A stretch of 64,000 nt of DNA from JBKHYJ01 sp046565505 (GCA_046565505.1 JBKHYJ010000105.1:1-64000); one strand, 5' to 3'. Shown: positions 8,474-17,475, counted from the stretch's first letter. A program made the numbers and translations. Notes: generated by a model not told the origin, from the sequence alone.

Positions 8474-9541
8474 TCAATCAAGGCCGATCTCCAAGCTATC
8501 CACTCGCACCATTCCGCACTTGTACGGAGGGGTTGTTACTTTCAGGGGGTGCTTAACACACTCATCTGTATTTATCAGTTCAAACCTGTCAGGTCTATCC
8601 ACATCGAACACTAGATAGTAATACAGTTGAAAATCCGTCGGTTCGTCCCGCATTTCATAATCATCAGAGCAAATGCATTCATAATCCTTAAATCTCGCGG
8701 GTAAGCCTTCCCGTTCTTCTTTGTGACTTCGCGGCAGATTGAGCAACCTCGCCTCGGCTTTCCCCCCTTCGGGGCAGTATTCATGCCTCCATATCACCTC
8801 GCCATCCTTATTTTTTAGAACCAGGGATTGCTCCCCGCTGAGCGTAACGTCTACTTCGACTACCTCCGCCATGGTAGTCATCTTTACGGTGGCTTGCGAC
8901 TGTTCGCTCGCCTCGCCCTCTTTTCTTAAGGCTTCGATATGGCCTGTTGAGCATCTTGTTTTTACGTCCCCGGCGTGAAAATAGAAGACATGACTGAATG
9001 CGTTTTTGTATATCTTCAGATCTTTCGGATGCAGTTGGCCCTCTACGTCAAGGATATTGTTATAAGCTTCGTACTGACTGTTACCCGTTGATTTAGGCGG
9101 CAAATACTTCTTGATACTGCTTGGTAGGGTTCTACCGCTTTTGCCTACCAGCTCAAAATCGTAGGTATTACTATCAAGTTTTATCTCAGATTTAACGACC
9201 GCCTCGCTTGCACAATCATACGGGTTACCATAAACAGAAAAGCTGAATCTATGACCGGGCGCCCTTCTAACAACTCCCACATCGAATCTCATGTCGCTAA
9301 TTCCGTCTTTTTTTTCTTTGAATCGTCCCACCATTAAACCGTGAAGAATCACGGTGGCTGTCTTCCCTCTCGTAACTACTGTTCGAGGGCGAGACGTTTT
9401 TGTCTCTTCACGTTGCCGCGCGGAGCCAATCTGTTCGGCAGCTTTCACTTCCGGGCGGTCACCGGTTCGGGCGGCGGTCGCCATTAAGGCAAAGACCAGT
9501 GCCGCAGCTATCGAGGGGGGGTAGGCGCGCGAAACTTTCAT
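8474..9541 (-). CDS. Secreted protein of unrecognised paralogous family, copy B
   Basis: This 355-residue paralogue of the following gene has a signal peptide ending about residue 25 (ALMATAARTG) and the same ordered blocks: HGLMVGR, VVRRAPGHRFSFSVY, VFYFHAGDV, MAEVVEV, SLVLKN, ARLLNL, DEPTDFQLYYYLVF and TTPPYKCGMV. The middle third is the most diverged, with an insertion around residues 115-155 relative to copy A. Function is unknown. The start at 9541 has AAGGAG seven bases upstream; the longer in-frame extension overlaps the CHAT gene and is rejected. It lies 86 bases downstream of the CHAT protease gene, so it could be a partner or substrate. That is inference from position. Confidence 0.85.
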   Translation of the reverse strand: MKVSRAYPPSIAAALVFALMATAARTGDRPEVKAAEQIGSARQREETKTSRPRTVVTRGKTATVILHGLMVGRFKEKKDGISDMRFDVGVVRRAPGHRFSFSVYGNPYDCASEAVVKSEIKLDSNTYDFELVGKSGRTLPSSIKKYLPPKSTGNSQYEAYNNILDVEGQLHPKDLKIYKNAFSHVFYFHAGDVKTRCSTGHIEALRKEGEASEQSQATVKMTTMAEVVEVDVTLSGEQSLVLKNKDGEVIWRHEYCPEGGKAEARLLNLPRSHKEEREGLPARFKDYECICSDDYEMRDEPTDFQLYYYLVFDVDRPDRFELINTDECVKHPLKVTTPPYKCGMVRVDSLEIGLD

Positions 9542-9627
9542 GGTTTTCTCCTTCGTGTGCAGAGTCGTCTCATAGACCTTTTCACAAGCCGTCGGACGTG
9601 GGCTCATCGAGCGGCCGTGCGTCGCCG

Positions 9628-12600
9628 TTATTTGTAATTCAATGGCAGAGGGTAAGCCTGCGCCCGGGCTTCGACCGCCCTGTCGAACCTGGCTTCCCCG
9701 CCTGTAACTATGAAGGCGCTCCAAAAGTAAGGGCTGCGGAATCTCCCGTCCTGGCCCCTTATCATATTCAGTTTCGCCCTCCTGAGCGATTCGACTACGG
9801 GCAGGTGTTCCTGCCGCCTCAGCCGGTGAAACTCGATCATCAAGTTTGCCGTCGCGTCGGAATCCGCTTTCCAGAGGCTTGCCACCACAGTCGGGACTCC
9901 CGCGGCCATGAAAGAGCGCGCGAGGCTCATCATCCCCTCGCCCTTGTAGTAACGGTCAATGCCCGATTGGCAGGATGAAAGTACCGCCAGCGTGGCGTTC
10001 GGGAGTTTTGTATTGTATATCTCGTAGGATTGCAGGACGCCGTCGTTGCCTTCCGGCCTGTCCGTCGTTTCTTTGGCCAGCAGGATTTTAGATAGTAGCG
10101 GGGAGTCCTCATCCAGAATGGAGTGCGTTGCGAAATGAATGACGGATGCCTTCCGCATCTCGCTCTTCACGGCCGCTTCTCTGGCCGCGCCGGCAGTTAA
10201 AGTGACCGACTGCGGGTAGAAAGCCGCTATCTTTTCTACCTCTTTTTTTGCGGCCGACAGGCCCGGCAGGTCCTTAAACACGGCGGGGTCGAAGCTGGGG
10301 TCGCCCACGCCCAGCAGCCTCTCCGCCTCGGGGGCCGCTTTGCCCCTTGCGGCCTCGACGCAGGCGAGGAGCACGGATGAGCTTGTGGAATAAATGACGG
10401 AGAAATCCTCGACCAGATACCTCTGTGTCTCCGCGGAAACCAAAGCCTCAAAGGGTAAAATATTTAGCACCTTATCCGGCATGATGCAGATGCTGTCGTC
10501 GCGATTCAGCAGATGAGCCACAGGTTTAATGAGAATATCGTAAAGCCCTTTTGACTGCGCCGAGAGGCCGGACGACTCTTTATCGGGGCTATTGGATATG
10601 GCATCTACATAAGCTTTTACTTTCTTGTTCAACTCGTCTTGCGGAATGGCCACGACCGCGTGAGAGACGGAATCCGGCGATATCACCCAGGTAATAACCT
10701 TGTCACCGAGGACGCAATAATGTATCACCTGCAGTCGCTCCGGCAATCCTCCCTGGATGGCCTGTATCGTCAGAGGCCTGTAAGTCTCCTTAAATTTTAT
10801 ATCCAGCGCCCTTGTGTTTGATACGACGTCGGCCTGCGTCTTCAGTAAATCCAGCAAAGACCTGGACCGCGACTCCTCGGAGTATTCCAGTGCCTTGAGG
10901 AAGTCGTTCCGCCTTGAGCATTCATAATCTATAGCCAGGTCATAAACGTCCTGCTCGGCGTCGAAGAAGGTATTCCTGTTCTCCTGCTCCAGGATCTCTG
11001 ACCGGGCATTCTCAAGCAGCTTCAGCATCTCTGCGATCTCGTTCTCCGCCATCTCGTCTTCGGCCAGGGCTATGTAAGACGACAGCCTGCCCTTTCGGGC
11101 CTCGTAGGTGTACGCGGGGAAATCCACGGACTGGCTTAGATTCAGCGCGTCGGTGTAATCGGCGAGGGCGTTTTGAAATTCCGCACGGCTCTTATAGAAG
11201 TTGCCTTTGTGAAGCGCGACGTAGACCAGGATCAGGTTTTTCACCGGCTCGGGCGAGACCTCTTGTGCCTCCTCGTAGCCGCGGTTTAGATTGGCCAGGG
11301 CTTCATCATACTTCTTCAGCTTGCTGTACGTCGCGCCGAGGTCCGCCGAATAGAGGGCCGCGTTTCTGGGCACGTCTTTCGTCAAGAACCTCGACGCCTC
11401 TTTGCGATACTCTAGCGACGAGTCGACATGCCCCGCGGAGAACAGCGCGTCGGCCGCCCGGGAATAATGATTAAAACTTTGAAGCCGGTTCAGTGAAGGG
11501 CAGTCGCAGTACTCTAAATTGTCTTGTATGCAGGTCAGGATTATTTTGTTATTTCCAACCGTCCTGTAGTACACCGTGAGGCACTCCAGGGAGTTGAAGG
11601 CCCCGACCTTATCACCCAACTGCCTGGAGACTTCGAGCGAGCGGGAGGCGCGCCCGATAGCCTTAGAATACTTTTTCTGAGAGAACTCGTCGGAGGCAAT
11701 GCCCAGGAGGCTGCTCGCGTAGAGCAGCTTGAACTTCTCTCCCTCGCATAACGCCGCCAGCCTTTCAAACGTGGGGAGGCTTTTTGCTGTTTCGCGACTC
11801 TCAGAGTCACAGTAGGCGACCCTGTATTCTGCCGATAAAGATTCGCACCGGTCCTTTAGAGCGTCGAACTCATTTTTTGCCTCGGCGTAAGCGTAGGCGG
11901 CCTCAACGTTCTTATCGAGGAGGTACAGGCTATGCCCGCGTCTGACGAGACCGCGGGCCTTTTTCAGCCGCGAAAGAGCGGCCGGACGTTGGGCGTTGTA
12001 GAACGCGGCCAGCTGCTCTGAGTAATGCTCATCGACCTTTCGGGCTTCCATCTCCGCGAGGAAATATAAGGCAGAGAGGCTATCCGCGGCGGCGTCCCGT
12101 TGTAGATTCAGTGATTGGTCGATATAGGCGTCCACCAGCAATTCGGAAATGTATTTGCCGTTGAGCGCGCTCCTATTACTACAGATAAGCTCCCAGGCGC
12201 GCGCCTCGTCCTTCTTCTGGAACGCATCAAGGAAGTCGGCCAGCACCTCCTCCGCGTTTAAAGATGATGCCGCCTCGCTTTCATGGCGGCTGGTTATTCT
12301 CTCCCTGGCCTCACCCGCCCACTGCGAACCCGCGTCGACTTCCAGGTATTTTGATAAAGTATCGACGGCAGCGGAATGCAATCCCGCTTGCTCTTGGAGC
12401 AGGCCGAGGTTGAAGGTCGCCACCTTGAGCGACGCGTCGAGGTCTAACGCCCTGTGAATGTGCTCGAAGCTCTGGGATAGCAGCTCGATTGGCTTACCTG
12501 TAGGTTTGGATTGCAGCCTTTCTTTCTCAAGCTCTGCCTTGCCCTTCTCCAAAAGGGCCGCGCCCAAATCGCTGTGCAACCTGGCATCTGATGGGCTGTA

Positions 12601-12999
12601 GCTTAAAGCCTCCTCAAACGCCTTAATAGCTTTGTCAGTCCTCTTATTCATCAGGTGAAGAATACCGAGGGCGCGGTAGGATTTGGCGCCGGGGTGGTAA
12701 TACACCGCGTCGTGGATGACTCTCTCGGTGCGGTCATATGTCGGGGTGTCAGGCGTAGAATCGACCCCTCCGCCGCGTGTGGTTATGAAAGGGGCGTAAT
12801 CGAAGTCGGCAATCCGTGACTGAATCGAGCGGTTGCCCTTGTAGGCTTCTTTGAGGAGCGAAATCCATTCGCCTTCTTCCGCGCGGCCGGAGAAAAATTT
12901 ATAGGTTATCAAAGCCGCGCAGGCCAGTAAGAATGCAATCGCGATAAAAGACGCCTTGGGCTTTATAGACGGCCATGCTCTCGCGAGAAAACTACCCAT
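9628..12999 (-). CDS. Membrane-anchored TPR-CHAT caspase-like protein
   Basis: This 1123-residue protein has one N-terminal transmembrane helix (about 14-35). Multiple tetratricopeptide repeats follow, from about 95 to 640; several read clearly, such as ALGILHLMNKRTDKAIKAFEEAL. The C-terminal CHAT peptidase domain covers about 760-1115. The caspase-like dyad is intact: His959 in HFATHS and Cys1010 in LSSCQSG. The domain closes with the typical SLWKADSDATANLM and SPYFWSAFIVTG. CHAT proteases cleave specific partners in defence or stress pathways (for example TPR-CHAT with Cas7-11), while many actinobacterial and acidobacterial copies have unknown targets. The anchor implies TPR and CHAT lie either both in the cytoplasm or both outside. 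It heads the run containing the two secreted paralogues. Confidence 0.93.
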   Translation of the reverse strand: MGSFLARAWPSIKPKASFIAIAFLLACAALITYKFFSGRAEEGEWISLLKEAYKGNRSIQSRIADFDYAPFITTRGGGVDSTPDTPTYDRTERVIHDAVYYHPGAKSYRALGILHLMNKRTDKAIKAFEEALSYSPSDARLHSDLGAALLEKGKAELEKERLQSKPTGKPIELLSQSFEHIHRALDLDASLKVATFNLGLLQEQAGLHSAAVDTLSKYLEVDAGSQWAGEARERITSRHESEAASSLNAEEVLADFLDAFQKKDEARAWELICSNRSALNGKYISELLVDAYIDQSLNLQRDAAADSLSALYFLAEMEARKVDEHYSEQLAAFYNAQRPAALSRLKKARGLVRRGHSLYLLDKNVEAAYAYAEAKNEFDALKDRCESLSAEYRVAYCDSESRETAKSLPTFERLAALCEGEKFKLLYASSLLGIASDEFSQKKYSKAIGRASRSLEVSRQLGDKVGAFNSLECLTVYYRTVGNNKIILTCIQDNLEYCDCPSLNRLQSFNHYSRAADALFSAGHVDSSLEYRKEASRFLTKDVPRNAALYSADLGATYSKLKKYDEALANLNRGYEEAQEVSPEPVKNLILVYVALHKGNFYKSRAEFQNALADYTDALNLSQSVDFPAYTYEARKGRLSSYIALAEDEMAENEIAEMLKLLENARSEILEQENRNTFFDAEQDVYDLAIDYECSRRNDFLKALEYSEESRSRSLLDLLKTQADVVSNTRALDIKFKETYRPLTIQAIQGGLPERLQVIHYCVLGDKVITWVISPDSVSHAVVAIPQDELNKKVKAYVDAISNSPDKESSGLSAQSKGLYDILIKPVAHLLNRDDSICIMPDKVLNILPFEALVSAETQRYLVEDFSVIYSTSSSVLLACVEAARGKAAPEAERLLGVGDPSFDPAVFKDLPGLSAAKKEVEKIAAFYPQSVTLTAGAAREAAVKSEMRKASVIHFATHSILDEDSPLLSKILLAKETTDRPEGNDGVLQSYEIYNTKLPNATLAVLSSCQSGIDRYYKGEGMMSLARSFMAAGVPTVVASLWKADSDATANLMIEFHRLRRQEHLPVVESLRRAKLNMIRGQDGRFRSPYFWSAFIVTGGEARFDRAVEARAQAYPLPLNYK

Positions 13000-13587
13000 A
13001 GATTACGCAATTCCTGATAAACAAATCGGCCGTAAGAATAGAGCTGCCTCGCCCCGCCGATCCCGATTGGCGTACGCCGCCCATTTACATGGAATGAGTA
13101 GAAGGCGCATAAAGTCGGCGTCCGCTTCGCTGCTTCTCGATATAAAAGCCCGCGATTGAAGAACGCCCCGCGAGAGAACCTTAGGATTCAAAGGGTCTAT
13201 TTATTAGCGCGGCTCAGTGATCGAACATTAACAGTATCTTCAGGTCCTGTCGTAGGTGTCTGGGAAGAATTATTCATTGCCGTTGCGCGAGCTTCTATAG
13301 GCCTTTGCTGTTTACAGTTGACCTTGTTCGGTCAAGCGCCATCATATTTTTTAGCTATACTTGAAGTCAAGAAGGATGTGGGTCTACTTTTTTGTTCAGG
13401 CAGGCCGCCGAATACTGGCGAAGATTTAATCGCGGCGCGGAATCTATCTCTTCAAAGGGAATCGCAAAATGGTCAGTCGCTCTGATACAAGTCTGAGGGC
13501 CGCGAAGCTAAAAGTTAACCTTCTCGGCCCCCTCGCCGGCAGGCCGGATTCCCGAATCATTTCCGGGCAGGCTCCGTAAAACTTTCC
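13000..13587. other. Intergenic region upstream of the CHAT gene
   Basis: These 588 bases are noticeably more AT-rich than the neighbouring genes. A plus-strand frame at 13156-13485 is open but has no ribosome-binding site and no recognisable protein features, so I do not call it. The region should hold the promoter of the CHAT run; I see no strong -35/-10 pair for it. An inverted repeat at 13318 is listed separately. Confidence 0.4.
13318..13335. promoter_or_regulatory. Inverted repeat, possible operator
   Basis: TTGACC, six bases, then GGTCAA form a perfect 6-6-6 inverted repeat in the AT-rich intergenic region about 320 bases upstream of the CHAT gene start. TTGACC could also serve as a -35 on the plus strand. 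No gene follows on that strand. Confidence 0.35.
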
Positions 13588-14082
13588 TTACCTACCTCCG
13601 TGGCCGGCGCCGCCCGAGCCGCCGATCAAGTCAAGCACGCGGTCCTCACCGAACGCGGCAATCAGCGCGTCCAACTGGCCGCCGCTCCTGAGCACGGCCA
13701 GGACCCCTATCAGGAATTGCGCCCTGGCTTGCAGCCTGGCTGTCATCAGCGCCGTCGTACGGTTGGCTATGATGGTCGCCTGCGCCGCGGCCGCCGTCAA
13801 ATTACCGGCTAGAATCGCGTCATCGTAGGCTTCACGAGCGGCTTCCAGCGCTTCGTCCTCCTCGTCCGGCAACGCCGCCTGGTAGGTCGCAATCAGCGCG
13901 TTCAACTGCGCCTGCTGGTCCGACGTGAGGGCGGCGGCGCCCGCCCTGCTGATGGCCCGGCTGAGCCCCGCCAACGCGTTACGCTCTTTGGCCGGCGCGG
14001 CCATAGTCACTGTCACGCCGCCCGTGGTTGCGCAGAGCAGCAAAGCGATAACAGTCACCGTTTTCCTTCGTAATTTCGTCAT
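13588..14082 (-). CDS. Spy/CpxP-like (LTXXQ) periplasmic protein
   Basis: This 164-residue protein has a signal peptide (residues 1-28, ending VTMAAPA) and an all-helical Ala/Leu/Gln-rich mature part. The phrase LTSDQQAQLNALIATYQAAL is the LT-x-x-Q signature of Spy/CpxP periplasmic chaperones, although the second LTXXQ of E. coli Spy is not obvious. The end is Gly-rich (GGSGGAGHGG). Family members bind unfolded envelope proteins and are classic targets of Cpx/Bae envelope-stress regulators. An AAGGAG lies before the ATG, and the upstream region carries a copy of the 26-bp motif also found before the CpxR-like regulator. The chaperone role is inferred from the family. Confidence 0.8.
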   Translation of the reverse strand: MTKLRRKTVTVIALLLCATTGGVTVTMAAPAKERNALAGLSRAISRAGAAALTSDQQAQLNALIATYQAALPDEEDEALEAAREAYDDAILAGNLTAAAAQATIIANRTTALMTARLQARAQFLIGVLAVLRSGGQLDALIAAFGEDRVLDLIGGSGGAGHGGR

Positions 14083-14257
14083 TCGTCTTACTCCTTAGTG
14101 TTGGATTTCATAGAAGCGAAAAGGCGCGTCTGTACCGACCCACGCCTTCAGTAAAAACCCGCCCAGCCTGGTGATGATTAGTCGGCGGGGCTCGGACCCT
14201 CCCCTGCGGAGGTTCAATAGTTGAACGGGCTTACCCCCTATTGAGGCATAAAGAATT
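14083..14257. other. Promoter-side intergenic sequence with an inverted repeat
   Basis: This sequence lies between the Spy-like gene start and the 26-bp operator at 14258; the rest of the gap, 14284-14409, is also empty. GTTCAA (14212-14217) and TTGAAC (14221-14226) form an inverted repeat with a three-base spacer. No coding frame is supported. Confidence 0.4.
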
Positions 14258-14283
14258 AGTCAAGATGTCGTGAAGTTTTGTTA
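14258..14283 (+). promoter_or_regulatory. 26-bp operator-like motif, copy 1
   Basis: This copy reads aGTCAAG, nine bases, then AGTTTTGTTA. It matches the other three copies (17450, 20507, 22205) at GTYA, at G in position 13 and at AGTTTTGTYA, with identical spacing. It lies about 175 bases upstream of the minus-strand Spy/CpxP-like gene. The TGTYA half-sites are 21 bases apart, two helical turns, as expected for tandem binding of an OmpR-type regulator. Confidence 0.6.
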
Positions 14284-14409
14284 ACCTAGCTCCGCGTCGC
14301 GCGCTCGGTCAGACCGCGCGGGGAGCGACCCGACGGCAGGGGTGCCGCGCCCTTCGTCTATTCAACCCGCCATATCAATAAGAAACTTTGCAGGCGGCCG
14401 AACACGCGC

Positions 14410-15957
14410 CTACTTCTGCCTTATGATCGTGACAGTGTTGCTGGTCGCTATTACTTCCAAGACCCTTGTGGCCGGGTCCCATCTCATCTCGCCGCCCTTG
14501 ACCAGCTTAGGGCTCCACGCGCCGAGCTTAATCCTCTCCTGCGACCGCTCGTCGAATTTCGTATAGGTGATGGCATGCGACCCATATCTTATGCTCTGAA
14601 TTACTGAGCTTGACCGCAGCAGGTGGTTCTGGGCCGAGGGCGCGAGTTCGGGCGCGGAGGCCATAGCGCGCAGGTAATGGCGCACGTAATCGCCGTACCC
14701 GTCGCTCAGCCATATGTCATTTTGCGGGTAACGATTCCTCCCGTCCTCGTCGACCATGTAGGTGGCCCAGCTCAGCCGCCTGATCGCGCCGGCCTTGCGC
14801 GAATCGTCCCCGGTCTTTTCGGCTAACAGCAACTCGACCGCCGCATGCCGCGAAGTATGACTGTTGCCGGGGACCTGGTACACGGTCTGCTCGTTTATAG
14901 GCGTGACCCCATATTCGACCCAGTCGAAATTGCCGAAAGTCTCGAACGACCAGTTCAAAATCGATTCCGCCTGCTGCCTCCAATCGGGGTCCCACTCCGG
15001 GTGCTCGAGGATGTAGGCCGCCAGAGTGTCCGCATTAGTCTCGGTGTCGGAATACCGCGGGGTGGGGATGTCCTCGAAGAAAGGCCCCCAGAGGTTCGTC
15101 TTCAGCGGGTAAGCCTTGAGCCAATCGACGGCCATGCCGCGCGCCCTGATGTACGCGTCTACGCGGCCTTCGTTAAGCGCGATTAGATCGTCATAGAGCC
15201 TGAGCGCGGCGGTCCAGGCCGCGGTGTAAGACGCCGAGTAATTCCCGTCATCCCTCTCCACGTCATGCACCTCGTCCGTTTGCGCGTTCACGCGGAAGGG
15301 CCACGGCGAATTATCCGCGTCGCCGGGCGTGACCTTGTCGGCCAGCGTGTCGGCGATCTGTATGGCAACGTCCAGGTACTTGCGCGCCCCCGTGATCTTG
15401 TAGAGCACGACAAGCTCCGCCCCGAACGACGCCGCCTTGTCCGGCTGGAGGTATCCCTCCCCCGCTTTCATGTCCCCATCATAAACGCCCGAGTGCACGT
15501 CGGTGTTATAGGGGTAGGGCAAGTTGGGCCATGCGTCCGTCGGCTTGCTGAAAGCATGCGCGATGTAGTAATCGGCGATGTAGATCATGTCATCCTTGAC
15601 CGCCGCGTCGCCGAGGTACTGGTGCAGCAGGTTCCATGAAGAGAGCGCCTCGTTCAACTGGTCGCCTCCCAGCCCGCTCCTGTCATCCTTGTTCCTCTTC
15701 CAGACCTGGTGCTGCATGTAATACTTGACGCCGTTGGGGCACAGCCTCATGTCCTTCCAGAAATCCCACACCAGCCTGATGTTGTGGTCGTATGACTCGC
15801 CCAGGTTCGGCGAGTACCAGGGGACTATGTTGCCCTCCGCGTCCGTCTGTATGGCGTGGTAGATAAGCTCCTCTTTCAAAACGGCGCGCGCCGGGAGCGA
15901 CAGGCTCTCGAATGAAAATACAAGAACCAGTATGGCAATCAGTCTGGACCTTCTCAT
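14410..15957 (-). CDS. Secreted protein, probable six-hairpin (alpha/alpha toroid) fold
   Basis: This 515-residue protein has a signal peptide of about 25 residues (ending LPARA). The mature protein is rich in Trp, Tyr and Asp, with repeated helix pairs such as AASFGAELVVLYKITGARKYLDVAIQIADTL, YTAAWTAALRLYDDLI and SRHAAVELLLAEKTG. This pattern is typical of alpha/alpha-toroid glycosidases, lyases and epimerases. No catalytic signature is clear enough to name a substrate. The last 70 residues look beta-rich. It probably acts on a polysaccharide in the periplasm or outside, which is inference. AAAGGGG lies upstream of the ATG. The gene is transcribed in the same direction as the Spy-like gene but lies 327 bases away. 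Confidence 0.85.
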   Translation of the reverse strand: MRRSRLIAILVLVFSFESLSLPARAVLKEELIYHAIQTDAEGNIVPWYSPNLGESYDHNIRLVWDFWKDMRLCPNGVKYYMQHQVWKRNKDDRSGLGGDQLNEALSSWNLLHQYLGDAAVKDDMIYIADYYIAHAFSKPTDAWPNLPYPYNTDVHSGVYDGDMKAGEGYLQPDKAASFGAELVVLYKITGARKYLDVAIQIADTLADKVTPGDADNSPWPFRVNAQTDEVHDVERDDGNYSASYTAAWTAALRLYDDLIALNEGRVDAYIRARGMAVDWLKAYPLKTNLWGPFFEDIPTPRYSDTETNADTLAAYILEHPEWDPDWRQQAESILNWSFETFGNFDWVEYGVTPINEQTVYQVPGNSHTSRHAAVELLLAEKTGDDSRKAGAIRRLSWATYMVDEDGRNRYPQNDIWLSDGYGDYVRHYLRAMASAPELAPSAQNHLLRSSSVIQSIRYGSHAITYTKFDERSQERIKLGAWSPKLVKGGEMRWDPATRVLEVIATSNTVTIIRQK

Positions 15958-16300
15958 TTAGGATCAACCCCTTTCACCCGCGCCCGCCCGGCAAGGCTCT
16001 GCCGCCCGCGCATTACCCATAGGTGGCCTGAGCGCGCGGGCCAGTGGCGAGCAATACGTTCAACCCTACGCGCCCGACATCAGCCGCCGGCCCTTGCAGC
16101 CCCTCGCCGGCGGCTGATGAGGCGCGCTGGCCCAACGCGCCGGGCACTGGCGTTGCGGCCATCTATGATAACAGGTGGAGTCGTGTATCCCCTCGCCACT
16201 TTAGGCTCCCGGCATGACGTCGCGCAGGCGGTGACCTCGGATTAATTGAAACCCGGACGCTTTATTCGGTCGTTCAGCGGCTCGTCACATGCGGATATTA
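15958..16300. other. Structured intergenic region
   Basis: These 343 bases between two minus-strand genes contain no supported gene. They are dominated by nested inverted repeats between about 16036 and 16133 (see the entry at 16078). Confidence 0.45.
16078..16119. repeat. Perfect 13-bp inverted repeat in a nested hairpin
   Basis: CATCAGCCGCCGG (16078-16090) pairs with CCGGCGGCTGATG (16107-16119) across a 16-base loop. Outside it, GGGCCAG (16038-16044) can pair with CTGGCCC (16127-16133). The element sits about 180 bases after the stop of the dioxygenase gene. It could end its transcript or be a REP-like element. There is no T-tract. Confidence 0.55.
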
Positions 16301-17326
16301 TCACTCGGCGGGACGTGTGAAGGGGAACTCGGCCGAGAGCGAATCGTCGGAGTTCCTGACCTGGAGTGTGACGGAATCCCCCGCGTTGATCTTCTTGCCC
16401 GCCTTCTTCGCGATGAGCATGGTTGTCGGGCTCGAATCGTCGTTGCTGGTCTTCTGCTTATCGCCGTTCAGAAATACTTTCGCGCCGGCGTCGAAGTTCT
16501 GCCCCGTTACTATCAACTGCTTGCCCGAGACGGCGGCGCCGGAGATTACGGGTGGGTCGCTCGGGGGGCCGGTCTGCGTGATGCCTTCCAGACCTATGTC
16601 GAAGGTTGCCGCGTAGACTTGCCCGCTCCGGGCGACGTTGAGCAGCAGTTGTGAGCCGCCCCCATTGTAGATGCCGTCCTGGCCGTTGCGAGTGTTGCGA
16701 ATCCCCCTGGCGTTGTATGGCGACTGCGCGTATACCTGGTCGGACAGAGAGTCGTCGAAGAAGAGTTGCGAGGTGAACTCATAACTCTCCTCGGAGCCGG
16801 TGAAGAGGCGAACCTTGAAGTGTATGTGGACGGTCCTGCCGCTATACCAACCCGGGTAGATCGTCTGGAACTGGACGGACCCGCCGCCGTCCGTGACCTG
16901 ATAGCCGCGCAAGTATTTCCGTCCCCGCGTGTCGAAGCCCGCGTCCCTCACGTCGGAATAACTGCCCGCCGCGTCGCAGTGCCATACGTCCACGTAAGCG
17001 CCGGCCAGAGGCGTGCAGAAGTTTCCGCTAACCCGCCTGACGTTAAAATTCAGCACGAGGGGCACCCCCGCGCTCACCGCGCCGGTCGCGGGGTCGGTCC
17101 TGATGTCTGAGCGGTTGAGCCTCTCGTCCACGAAGTAAGGGCCTTCGGTCAACTGTGGCCTCACCACGCAGGAGAGCTGGCTCGCCTCAACGACTGAAGC
17201 GAGCCTCCTCGCCGGCGCCATGCCTCGCCCGGCCCTCCACCCCACGAGCGCCGTGGCCCCGGCGGCGCCTATGAGTCGCAGCGTCTCTCGCCGGCTGATT
17301 AGATTCCGCGGTGCTTCCCTGCTCAT
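16301..17326 (-). CDS. Tat-exported intradiol ring-cleavage dioxygenase with TIG-like tail
   Basis: This 341-residue protein has a twin-arginine signal (SRRETLRLIGAAGATALVG). An intradiol dioxygenase core spans about 50-250, and an IPT/TIG-like beta-sandwich spans about 258-340. Core features are QLTEGPYF, the WHCDAAGSYSD block with a candidate Tyr ligand, and GWYSGRTVHIHFKVR, which supplies Tyr and two His for the non-haem Fe(III) site. Family enzymes open catechol-type rings between the hydroxyls. A secreted version suggests attack on extracellular aromatic compounds. GGGAGG precedes the ATG at 17326; the GTG one codon earlier is less likely. A copy of the 26-bp motif lies 124 bases upstream, so it may belong to the same regulon as the CpxR-like regulator. 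Confidence 0.9.
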   Translation of the reverse strand: MSREAPRNLISRRETLRLIGAAGATALVGWRAGRGMAPARRLASVVEASQLSCVVRPQLTEGPYFVDERLNRSDIRTDPATGAVSAGVPLVLNFNVRRVSGNFCTPLAGAYVDVWHCDAAGSYSDVRDAGFDTRGRKYLRGYQVTDGGGSVQFQTIYPGWYSGRTVHIHFKVRLFTGSEESYEFTSQLFFDDSLSDQVYAQSPYNARGIRNTRNGQDGIYNGGGSQLLLNVARSGQVYAATFDIGLEGITQTGPPSDPPVISGAAVSGKQLIVTGQNFDAGAKVFLNGDKQKTSNDDSSPTTMLIAKKAGKKINAGDSVTLQVRNSDDSLSAEFPFTRPAE

Positions 17327-17449
17327 CACTTTATTCCTCCCATTGCTCGAATTCAGTTATGGCGAAAGCGACTCCACCTCTGCCCATCGCCTTCTTTGAA
17401 ATATCTACTTACTAATACGCCCGGCGCGGGCATTGAACTGTCAATTGTT

Positions 17450-17475
17450 TGTCAGTTTACGGCAAAGTTTTGTCA
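17450..17475 (+). promoter_or_regulatory. 26-bp operator-like motif, copy 2
   Basis: This copy reads tGTCAGT, nine bases, then AGTTTTGTCA. An additional TGTCA lies 11 bases before it, at 17439-17443, giving three TGTCA half-sites at 11- and 21-base intervals. It is upstream of the minus-strand dioxygenase gene and just past the 3' end of the 17538 gene. Confidence 0.6.

Noticed and set aside
13156..13485. 109-codon plus-strand frame upstream of the CHAT gene
   Set aside because: There is no ribosome-binding site, no recognisable protein pattern and the composition resembles intergenic sequence.
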